DNA from: Paeniglutamicibacter psychrophenolicus | Lineage (GTDB): Bacteria > Actinomycetota > Actinomycetes > Actinomycetales > Micrococcaceae | Length of the DNA stretch: 64,000 nt | Assembly: GCF_030812255.1 (NCBI RefSeq) | Contig: NZ_JAUSSH010000014.1 | Span: forward strand, 1 to 64,000 | Direction of reading: 5' to 3' | Part shown: positions 35,531 through 42,625 of the stretch, piece by piece | Layout of the letters: the number at the start of each line of letters is the position of its first letter | How positions within the stretch are numbered: the stretch's first letter is position 1 | The notes under the pieces: model-generated | What the model was told of the DNA's origin: nothing | The model's input: only the letters and a program-made list of their open reading frames with translations | Databases searched by the model: none | Made by a program: the position numbers and the translations under genes

Positions 35531-36247
35531 ATGACAGCACCACAAGAAACGAGAACCGCCACCATGGGCCTTGACAAGGACTCACCCACCCGCGTCCTGA
35601 CCGACTACGAGATCGCCAGGGCGCTGAAGGAATTGCCGTCGTGGAGGAAGCGGGAAGGATCGCTGGTCTGCGCCTGGGCGTTCCCGGACACCCGGGACGC
35701 CGTCGACTTCCTCGCACTGGTGGCCGAGGCCGCCGAGCACCAGGGCCACCACCCGGATGTCGACTGGCGGGCGAGCACCATCTTCCTTCGCACCACCTCC
35801 TGCGACGTGGGCGACGAAGTCACCCTGCGCGACGTGGCCCTGGCATCGCTGCTTGAATTCGCCGCCTCCGACTCGGGCGCCGTTGCGGTGCCCGATCGCC
35901 ACCAGGACGTCACCCTGGGCATCGAGACGCAGGATCCGGCCAGGTTGGAGGACTTCTGGATCGGTGCCATGGGCTACCGCAAGGGGCGCGACGGGTTCCT
36001 GGTGGATCCCGAGGGACGCAACCCGCGGATCCGGTTCGAGGACACCGCAACGCCACGTGCCAACCGCATCCACATCGAAAAGTTCATGTCCCATTCCGGG
36101 CTGGAAGCGCTCCAGGAAGCACTTCAGCCGCACGCAGGCGCCGGGGACCGGACCCACGCGCCGGCCCTGAGCATCTACACGGACGCCGACGGCAACCGCG
36201 TGGGCCTGAACACCGAGGTGAGCGACGAACCGCCGGCGTTCCAGTAG
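35531..36247 (+). CDS. PCD/DCoH-like domain fused to VOC (glyoxalase-like) domain
   Basis: A 238-residue two-domain protein. Residues ~20-110 are a pterin-4a-carbinolamine dehydratase domain (LKELPSWRKREGSLVCAW, AAEHQGHHPDVDW with the two active-site histidines, VTLRDVALASLLE). Residues ~120-235 form a VOC/glyoxalase-like fold (DVTLGIETQDPARLEDFWIGAMGY, DPEGRNPRIRFEDT, ANRIHIEKF, YTDADGNRVGLNTE). Either ATG 35531 or 35564 could be the start; neither has a strong ribosome site. No aromatic amino-acid hydroxylase is nearby. The reaction of the fused protein is unknown. Confidence 0.85.
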   Translation: MTAPQETRTATMGLDKDSPTRVLTDYEIARALKELPSWRKREGSLVCAWAFPDTRDAVDFLALVAEAAEHQGHHPDVDWRASTIFLRTTSCDVGDEVTLRDVALASLLEFAASDSGAVAVPDRHQDVTLGIETQDPARLEDFWIGAMGYRKGRDGFLVDPEGRNPRIRFEDTATPRANRIHIEKFMSHSGLEALQEALQPHAGAGDRTHAPALSIYTDADGNRVGLNTEVSDEPPAFQ

Positions 36248-36265
36248 CCCCGGTGGGGGCTTAAA

Positions 36266-36303
36266 CAGGTGGGGAGGAACGGTTTCCCGTTCCTCCCCAC
36301 CTG
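36266..36303. terminator. Bidirectional terminator, perfect 17-bp stem
   Basis: Arms 36266-36282 and 36287-36303 pair perfectly with loop TTTC. On the minus strand it is followed by TTTAAG, so it ends the DUF3107 transcript as well as the PCD-VOC one. Confidence 0.9.
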
Positions 36304-36319
36304 CCTGGTGACCTGGTGC

Positions 36320-36541
36320 CTAGTGGGCGAAGCCCACGCGGCGTGCTTCCTCGACACCGATTTCGACATACGCGATGCCCGCGACGGGCACCAGCATGAG
36401 GCGGCCCTTGGAGTCGGTGAGGCGAAGTTCCCCGCCTGCTGCCAGGGCGTCGGAAACGCGCTTGGCCAACTCCTCGGCATCCTCGGCGGACTCGATCACG
36501 ATCTCGCGGGCAACATTCTGAATTCCAATGCGAACGTCCAT
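36320..36541 (-). CDS. DUF3107 small protein
   Basis: A 73-residue acidic protein (MDVRIGIQNVAREIVIESAED...) of the conserved actinobacterial DUF3107 family, function unknown. AGGAAGGCCACC directly before the ATG fixes the start; a longer in-frame reading is rejected. In mycobacteria the homologue Rv3208A lies beside the same TetR gene, as here. Confidence 0.9.
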   Translation of the reverse strand: MDVRIGIQNVAREIVIESAEDAEELAKRVSDALAAGGELRLTDSKGRLMLVPVAGIAYVEIGVEEARRVGFAH

Positions 36542-36612
36542 GGTGGCCTTCCTGGTTTGGTGCATGTGCCGGAGCCCGGTGGCGCCGACCAACATCTAGT
36601 GTCGAATTTACG

Positions 36613-37242
36613 TCAGGATTCCTTGGGGAATCGACCGATTCCGCGCCAAGCTAAACGCGAGACCAGATCGCTGGCCTCTTCCATGGACACCTCGTCGGCC
36701 ATATCCACCCAGTAGCGGGCCGAGACCTGGGCCATCCCGGCCATGGCCCGGCCCATCAGCAGGGCCTGGGCCGGGGGAAGCCTGGTGTCCTCGGCAACCA
36801 CGTCGGCGATGCGGCCGGCGAACTTCGCGTTGAACGCCTCGATGCGCCCGCCGATCAACTCGTCGTTGAGCAGGTCGGATTCGAAGATCAGCCGAAACGC
36901 CTGCGAATCCCGCGAGATGTACTCGTAGTAGGCGCGAATCGTGGCGCCGACCCGCAACTTGTTGTCGGTGGTGGAATTGATGGCCTGCTGCAGCAGCGCG
37001 CTGAACTCGTCCATGTGCGCATCGAGCAGCGCCACATACAGCTCCCGCTTGCCCGGGAAGTGCTGGTACAGCACCGGCTTGGACACCTCGGCAACCTCGG
37101 CGATCTCATCCATCGAGGCCCCGTGGTACCCGTGGGCCACAAAGACCTGGTGGGCCGCGTTGAGCAGCTGGCGGCGACGGACCTCGCGCGGCATCCGCTG
37201 CGTCCGCTGCGTCCGGCCGCCGCGGCCTGGGGGAGTAGTCAC
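36613..37242 (-). CDS. TetR-family transcriptional regulator
   Basis: A 209-residue repressor-type regulator. The N-terminal DNA-binding part is RRRQLLNAAHQVFVAHGYHGASMDEIAEVAEVSKPVLYQHFPGKRELYVALLD (about 22-74); the rest is the helical ligand-binding domain. GTG 37242 has GAAAGGG six bases upstream. Ortholog of mycobacterial Rv3208 by position and N-terminus. Transcribed towards DUF3107, 71 nt away. Ligand and targets unknown. Confidence 0.88.
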   Translation of the reverse strand: MTTPPGRGGRTQRTQRMPREVRRRQLLNAAHQVFVAHGYHGASMDEIAEVAEVSKPVLYQHFPGKRELYVALLDAHMDEFSALLQQAINSTTDNKLRVGATIRAYYEYISRDSQAFRLIFESDLLNDELIGGRIEAFNAKFAGRIADVVAEDTRLPPAQALLMGRAMAGMAQVSARYWVDMADEVSMEEASDLVSRLAWRGIGRFPKES

Positions 37243-37356
37243 ATCGGCCCTTTCGCGAAAGCTCGCCGCCCGCATCGAAATCGGGCGACATTCCGCACAA
37301 GTCTACTCTTGGGTAACGACGGATGCCGGACCGACGCCAATGCGCCGCACAAGCAT

Positions 37357-37362
37357 TATGGT
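37357..37362 (+). promoter_or_regulatory. moeZ -10 box (leaderless)
   Basis: TATGGT, 6 nt before the ATG at 37369. Confidence 0.5.
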
Positions 37363-37368
37363 GAATAC

Positions 37369-38592
37369 ATGAACCATAGCAACGACCCCACCACCCGGTT
37401 CGGGAACGCCACCGCCGGCCGGCTCCCGGCCCTCGTGCCGCCCGGGGACGAACTGCTGCCGGAGGAATTGCTGCGCTACTCGCGCCAGATCATCATCCCG
37501 GAGATCGGGATGACGGGGCAGCGCCGGCTGAAGAATGCCCGGGTGCTGGTCATCGGCGCCGGCGGGCTCGGCGCCCCCGCGCTGCTCTATTTGGCCGCGG
37601 CCGGGGTGGGGACCCTGGGCATCATCGACGACGACGAGGTGGACCTGGGCAACCTGCAGCGCCAGGTCATCCACTCCACCCTCACCGTGGGCCAGCCGAA
37701 GACCGAGTCCGCGTCCGCGCGCATCAAGGAACTGAACCCGCTGGTCACCGTGCGGGTGCACAACCACCGGCTGGATGCCTCCAACGCCGTGGAGCTCTTC
37801 GGCCAATACGACCTGGTCCTGGACGGGACCGACAACTTCGCCACCCGCTACCTGGTCAACGATGCGGCCGCGCTCGCCGGCATCCCGTACGTCTGGGGCT
37901 CGATCCTGCGCTTCGACGGCCAGGTGTCGGTCTTCTGGGACGCCCACGGCCCGAACTACCGCGACCTGTATCCGACCCCGCCGCCGGCGGGCACGGTTCC
38001 CTCCTGCGCCGAGGGCGGGGTCTTCGGGGTGCTGTGCTCGCAGATCGGCTCGGTGATGGTGGCCGAGGCCATCAAGCTGATCACCGGGGTCGGCCGCTCG
38101 CTGTTGGGGCGCCTGTTGATCCTGGACTCGCTGGACATGACCTGGCGGGAGGTGTCGCTGCTGCCCGATCCCGATGTCCCGCCGATCACCGGCCTGTTGG
38201 AAAGCTACGACGACTTCTGCTCGGCTCCCGTGCTGGATGCCCGGGGGCTTGCGCAGATGGCCGCGCACAGCATCGATGCCAGGGAGCTGGCGCGCCTGCT
38301 CGAGTTGCGCACCGAGGGGAAGGAAGACTTCCTGCTGGTCGATGTCAGGGAGCCGGGCGAGGCCGAAATCGCCTCGATTCCCGGGGCGATCCTCGCCCCG
38401 CGCGGGGCGATCCTGGGCGGGGAAATCGAGCTGCCCCGGGACCGGGAAATCATCCTGCACTGCAAGTCGGGGGGCCGTTCCGGGGAGGTGCTGCGCTACC
38501 TGCTGGACCGGGACTTCGCGCAGGTGCGTCATGTCGCGGGCGGAATCCTGGACTGGATCAGTGATGTCGATCCGCGCATGCCTGCCTACTGA
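37369..38592 (+). CDS. moeZ: Adenylyltransferase/sulfurtransferase MoeZ
   Basis: A 407-residue fusion of a ThiF/MoeB E1-like domain and a C-terminal rhodanese domain. It adenylates the C-terminus of small sulfur carriers (MoaD, ThiS, CysO type) and transfers sulfur to them. Seen: GAGGLGAPALLYLAAAGVGTLGIIDDDEVDLGNLQRQ (about 55-91) for ATP, VPSCAEGG with the conserved E1 cysteine, and the rhodanese loop HCKSGGRSGE with the persulfide cysteine near residue 364. The paired CxxC zinc motifs of Escherichia coli MoeB are absent. Counterpart of mycobacterial Rv3206c, in the same neighbourhood. Confidence 0.92.
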   Translation: MNHSNDPTTRFGNATAGRLPALVPPGDELLPEELLRYSRQIIIPEIGMTGQRRLKNARVLVIGAGGLGAPALLYLAAAGVGTLGIIDDDEVDLGNLQRQVIHSTLTVGQPKTESASARIKELNPLVTVRVHNHRLDASNAVELFGQYDLVLDGTDNFATRYLVNDAAALAGIPYVWGSILRFDGQVSVFWDAHGPNYRDLYPTPPPAGTVPSCAEGGVFGVLCSQIGSVMVAEAIKLITGVGRSLLGRLLILDSLDMTWREVSLLPDPDVPPITGLLESYDDFCSAPVLDARGLAQMAAHSIDARELARLLELRTEGKEDFLLVDVREPGEAEIASIPGAILAPRGAILGGEIELPRDREIILHCKSGGRSGEVLRYLLDRDFAQVRHVAGGILDWISDVDPRMPAY

Positions 38593-38640
38593 GGCCTTGA
38601 GCCAGCTTGCCAGCGGTGGATTGTCCGGTTTCCGGGCGAT

Positions 38641-38662
38641 GTGGCCGTGCCGCGGCGGCCAC
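38641..38662 (+). terminator. Possible moeZ terminator
   Basis: 7-bp arms GTGGCCG and CGGCCAC with an 8-nt loop, 50 nt after the stop; no T run. Confidence 0.35.
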
Positions 38663-38746
38663 GGTGCGCCCGGGGTTCCACTACCCTGTGAGTGTTCACA
38701 CTGAAGTGTTGCTCGTTGGGGAGGGCACTGAGGTTTAAGGCACCAC

Positions 38747-39817
38747 ATGAAAGCATTCCTGTTTGCGCTCGTTGGCGCACTGGCCCTCACGCAGTGCCTG
38801 CTGACCGCACCGTTGGCCGGCGAGGGGCCGGGTAAGGCCGCCATCCCCGGGATGCCCCTGGCGGCTCCGGCCGCCGCTTCGTCGAAGGCGCCGGCGATGC
38901 ACGCGGAATCATCCGCCCAGCCGATCGTGTTGGCCGGGTCCAGCACCGTGGGCGCGTCAAAGCCGCACTACATGGCCACCATCACCATCAAGCCGCGCAG
39001 CGGCAAGGGCACAGGGGCCCGGCTGGGGTCGGCGACCAAGGGATACAAGGTGTGGGGCACCGGCAAGACCTCGAAGGGCTACACCCAGATCAAGTTCCTG
39101 GGCCGCGCCGGCTGGGTCAGGTCCAACCAGCTCAAGCGCCTGGTCGTGGCCAAGTATACCGCCAAGCAGTCGACCGTCCTGCGTTCGAAGGCCAACGGCG
39201 GCAAGAAGCTGGCGACCATCGGGCGGGACTACACCCTCGGCACCGTGGACAACGCCCGCAACAAGCCGCGTTCCCGGGTCCGGGTCCAGTACAAGGGAAA
39301 GACCGGCTGGGTCGCGCTGAAGCACGTGAAGAAGGTTTCACTGGGCAAGGCCGTGGGCCCGGGCGCCCGGACGTACTCGGACGCGGCATGGGGCGCGGCG
39401 GTGTCCAGGAACATCTCCAGGTACTGCCCGCGGATCACCGTGCGGGTGAGCCACCGCAAGGACGAGTACTACGCGCAGTCCAGTCCACGGCGCATCACGC
39501 TGAGCCGGGTGGGCCACCCTGACCCGAGCACTGCACCGATCAAGGCCGTGGCCCTGCACGAATGCGCGCACATCATGCAGTTCAAGGCGTATCCCCGGGG
39601 CTTCTCGAAGCTGGTTCGGCATGCGGAGAAGATCAATCCGCGCCGTGACGGATACGGGATCGAGCACCTGGCCGATTGCATGTCCGACTCCATGGGTGCC
39701 AAGCGCAGCGGACGCCTGGCCGACGGGAGCACCTACTACACCGGGTACCACGGCAAATGCAGCAGCGCGCAGAAGCGGGCGGCGGCCCGGTTGATCGCCG
39801 GCAAGCGGCCGGCCTGA
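38747..39817 (+). CDS. Secreted SH3-like/HExxH putative metalloprotease
   Basis: A 356-residue exported protein: signal peptide at 1-24, an alanine/proline spacer, then two SH3b-like repeats (about 78-130, TIKPRSGKGTGARLGSATKGYKVWG ... GWVRSNQLKRL, and 136-195, STVLRSKANGGKKLATIG ... GWVALKHVKKV), and a C-terminal domain with the zincin motif HECAH (271-275) followed by E306 and D310 in GIEHLADC, which may complete the site. Substrate unknown; the SH3 repeats suggest cell-wall binding. AAGG six bases before the ATG fits the start. Ends at a perfect 19-bp terminator. Confidence 0.75.
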   Translation: MKAFLFALVGALALTQCLLTAPLAGEGPGKAAIPGMPLAAPAAASSKAPAMHAESSAQPIVLAGSSTVGASKPHYMATITIKPRSGKGTGARLGSATKGYKVWGTGKTSKGYTQIKFLGRAGWVRSNQLKRLVVAKYTAKQSTVLRSKANGGKKLATIGRDYTLGTVDNARNKPRSRVRVQYKGKTGWVALKHVKKVSLGKAVGPGARTYSDAAWGAAVSRNISRYCPRITVRVSHRKDEYYAQSSPRRITLSRVGHPDPSTAPIKAVALHECAHIMQFKAYPRGFSKLVRHAEKINPRRDGYGIEHLADCMSDSMGAKRSGRLADGSTYYTGYHGKCSSAQKRAAARLIAGKRPA

Positions 39818-39840
39818 CCGGCACCGGCACGCCGTGGACG

Positions 39841-39883
39841 GCAAAGGGCACCGCGGGAAGAAAATTCCCGCGGTGCCCTTTGC
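39841..39883. terminator. Bidirectional terminator, perfect 19-bp stem
   Basis: Arms 39841-39859 and 39865-39883 pair exactly around GAAAA, between the secreted protease-like gene and convergent hemA. Confidence 0.9.
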
Positions 39884-39936
39884 GTGGCGTCTTGTGCCCG
39901 GCCCGACCGGCCCGGCATCGACGCGGCGGGGGTTGG

Positions 39937-41295
39937 CTATCCGGCCTGCTGGATGGGGGCGGACTCGGCGAGGTTCCCGGCATCGCTGCCCTGGATGCCG
40001 GTCACCGGGCAGGTGCCCTGTTTCTTCATCGAGGGCGCCATGGGCACCTCGACCTCCAGCCCGTACAGCGTCTCCAGGGCATCGATGTAGTCCCCGGCGC
40101 GCCCGGCTGCGGCCAGCTCGCGGGCACGGACCGTGGGCACGTGCAGCAGCTGACGCATCATCCGGCGCATCGCGAATTCGACTTCCTCGGCCGCGGCGGT
40201 GCAGCCGTGCTGGGCGCGGACCTTTTCGACCTCGGCCTCCAGGACCTTTTGGGTGTGCCGGCGCAGGGCCACGATGGCGGCATCGGCGGCACGTTCGCGC
40301 TGTTCGGCGGCAAAGGCCTCGGCCGCGTCGACCACGATCCCGCGGGCCTGGCGAAGCGACTGCGCCTGCTCCTCGGGGGCGGCCATGCGCACCGACTCCA
40401 GGTTGATCAGCTCCACGTTTTCCAGCGAGCCGAGCTCCGGGTCGAAGTCGTGGGTCAGGGCCAGGTCGATGGCGATCAACGGGCGCGAGCCGCGGTCAAG
40501 GGTCGCGATGTCGGCGGCCATCAGGCGGTGGTCCGAACCGCTGCACCCGATGATGACATCGGCGGCCTCGAGGGCGGCCTCGAGCGTGGACTCGTCCAGC
40601 GCGGTGCCCCCGCGGGTGGCGACGAATGCCTCGGACCGTCCCGAGGCGGAGAACACCGACACGTTGTGGGCGGCGCGCTCGCGCAAAAGCGACATGGTGG
40701 CCCCGGCGTAGGCGCCGGTGCCGAAGATGACGATGTTCTTGGAGCCCCAGTCGGACTCGCGGCTCAGGTCGGTGGCCAAGTCCAGCGCCACGGAGACGAC
40801 CGAGAGGCCGCGGGATCCCAGCGAGGTCCGCGAACCGACGTCCTTGGCGGTGCGCGAGGCGGCCTGGAAGAGCCGGACCAGGGAACCGGTGGCGGTTCCG
40901 GCGGCCTGCGCCTCGTTCAGCGCGCGGCGCACCTGGCCGGCGATCTCGCGCTCCCCGATGACGGCGGAATCCAGTCCGGCGCCGACGGAAAAGAGGTGTT
41001 CGATGACTTCGGTCTCGGTCTTGGAGACCAGCGCGGTGGAGATGGTGGCCTCGGAAAGCCCGGTGCTGGCGGCGATCTGGGTGATCACCTCCGAGCGCGC
41101 GGCAGGTACGTCCTCGGATTGCGGCACTTCGCAATAGATTTCGTAGCGGTTGCAGGTGGCCAGGGTGATGGCGCCGGCAACAGGGCTGGCCGAAGCGAGC
41201 ACGACGGAAGCGACCTGGGAGGCGTCGGCACTGATCTTTGCCACGGTCTCGAGGTCGATGTCTGAATGGGAGGCAACGAGAGATAGTAAAACCAC
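39937..41295 (-). CDS. hemA: Glutamyl-tRNA reductase
   Basis: First committed enzyme of C5 heme synthesis, reducing glutamyl-tRNA to glutamate-1-semialdehyde with NADPH. The 452-residue protein has the catalytic cysteine in ATCNRYEIY (about residue 48), RALNEAQ region, and the nucleotide domain [18 protein letters not shown] 41295 has GGGAGG four bases upstream and gives the familiar [16 protein letters not shown] start; the ATG 12 bp further upstream overlaps the ribosome site. The third codon is the rare TTA. Divergent from hemE with 134 bp between. Confidence 0.93.
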   Translation of the reverse strand: MVLLSLVASHSDIDLETVAKISADASQVASVVLASASPVAGAITLATCNRYEIYCEVPQSEDVPAARSEVITQIAASTGLSEATISTALVSKTETEVIEHLFSVGAGLDSAVIGEREIAGQVRRALNEAQAAGTATGSLVRLFQAASRTAKDVGSRTSLGSRGLSVVSVALDLATDLSRESDWGSKNIVIFGTGAYAGATMSLLRERAAHNVSVFSASGRSEAFVATRGGTALDESTLEAALEAADVIIGCSGSDHRLMAADIATLDRGSRPLIAIDLALTHDFDPELGSLENVELINLESVRMAAPEEQAQSLRQARGIVVDAAEAFAAEQRERAADAAIVALRRHTQKVLEAEVEKVRAQHGCTAAAEEVEFAMRRMMRQLLHVPTVRARELAAAGRAGDYIDALETLYGLEVEVPMAPSMKKQGTCPVTGIQGSDAGNLAESAPIQQAG

Positions 41296-41429
41296 AGTGC
41301 CTCCCATGATAGCGCTTCTACTGGTTGTAGAGCATCGGGTGTGACGAGGTCGCCCAATACCACGCAGCGTACGTTCGCTGGGGGCGTGTGGATTACGGTT
41401 CGGGCCGATATGTTGGCAGAATCAATAAC

Positions 41430-42500
41430 ATGACGTTGAGCCAGAACCACCCGCTGATGGACGGTCGTACCGCCAATTCCCCGTTGATTACCGCTTACCG
41501 CGGCCAGAAGCCAAGCCGCAGACCCGTGTGGTTCATGCGCCAGGCAGGCCGTTCGCTGCCCGAGTACCGCAAGCTGCGCGAGGGCACCGAGATGCTCGAA
41601 TCGTGCCTGCGCCCGGAGATGGCCTCGGAAATCACCTTGCAGCCGGTGCGCCGCCACGGCGTGGATGCCGGGATCTTCTTCTCCGACATCGTCATCCCGC
41701 TGAAGCTCGCGGGCATCGAGGTCGACATCGTCCCGGGCGTCGGCCCGGTGCTGGGCACCCCGGTGCGCACCGCCGCCGACGTGCGGGCGCTGCCGAAGAT
41801 GACCGACGCCTCGCTGGACCCGATCCGCGAGGCCGTCGCGATGACCGTGGAACAGCTGGGCAACACCCCGCTGATCGGCTTCGCCGGCGCCCCGTTCACC
41901 GTCGCCGCCTACATGGTCGAGGGACGCCCGTCCCGCGACCACATGGGCCCGCGCACCATGATGCATGCAGAGCCGGGTGTCTGGGAGGAACTGGCCAACT
42001 GGGCCGCCGACGCCTCCGGTGCGTTCCTGCGCGCCCAGATCGAGGCCGGCGCCTCCGCCGGGCAGCTCTTCGACTCCTGGGCCGGATCGCTCTCGCTGGC
42101 CGACTACACCAACCACGTCGCCCCGGCCTCGGCGCGTGCCCTGGACCTCGTGCGCGACACCGGCGTCCCGCTGGTCCACTTCGGCACCGGCACCGGCGAA
42201 CTGCTCGGCGCCATGCGCAATGTCGGCGTCGATGTCATGGGCGTGGACTACCGCCTGCCGTTGGACGAGGCCAACCGCCGCCTGGGCGGGGACATCCCGT
42301 TGCAGGGCAACATCGACCCGGCGCTGCTTTCGGCCCCGTGGGAGGTTCTCGAGGCCCACGTGCGCGAGGTGCTTGCCGCTGGCGACACCGCCGTCTCGCA
42401 CGTGGCGAACCTGGGCCACGGCGTGCCGCCGGAAACCAACCCGGAAACCCTCACGCGTGTGGTCGAACTCATTCACTCGATCCCCGTGGCCGGGCGTTAA
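41430..42500 (+). CDS. hemE: Uroporphyrinogen decarboxylase
   Basis: Converts uroporphyrinogen III to coproporphyrinogen III. The 356-residue protein starts MTLSQNHPLMDGRTANSPL and carries the signature RPVWFMRQAGRSLPEYR (about 31-47), the catalytic aspartate in FFSDIVIPL and GFAGAPFTVAAYMVEG. First gene of the hem cluster that runs to 50.8 kb. A weak CAGAAT box ends 7 nt before the ATG; no ribosome site. Confidence 0.95.
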   Translation: MTLSQNHPLMDGRTANSPLITAYRGQKPSRRPVWFMRQAGRSLPEYRKLREGTEMLESCLRPEMASEITLQPVRRHGVDAGIFFSDIVIPLKLAGIEVDIVPGVGPVLGTPVRTAADVRALPKMTDASLDPIREAVAMTVEQLGNTPLIGFAGAPFTVAAYMVEGRPSRDHMGPRTMMHAEPGVWEELANWAADASGAFLRAQIEAGASAGQLFDSWAGSLSLADYTNHVAPASARALDLVRDTGVPLVHFGTGTGELLGAMRNVGVDVMGVDYRLPLDEANRRLGGDIPLQGNIDPALLSAPWEVLEAHVREVLAAGDTAVSHVANLGHGVPPETNPETLTRVVELIHSIPVAGR

Positions 42501-42525
42501 GCTAGAAGAAGCAACACCGGGTGCA

Positions 42526-42583
42526 GGACACGGTGCGCCGGCCGAACGGCCCAGCGCCGCGCGGCCGTAAGCGCATCGTGTCC
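42526..42583 (+). other. Hairpin in the hemE-hemY intergenic region
   Basis: GGACACGGTGCGC (42526-42538) pairs with GCGCATCGTGTCC (42571-42583), 13 bp with one G-U, and the loop contains CGGCCG inverted copies. It has no T run and lies inside a probable operon, so it may be an attenuator or RNA-processing element. Confidence 0.55.
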
Positions 42584-42625
42584 GGCGCCTTCGAAGATAC
42601 ACATTCGTTTCCCTGAAAAGAGTTG

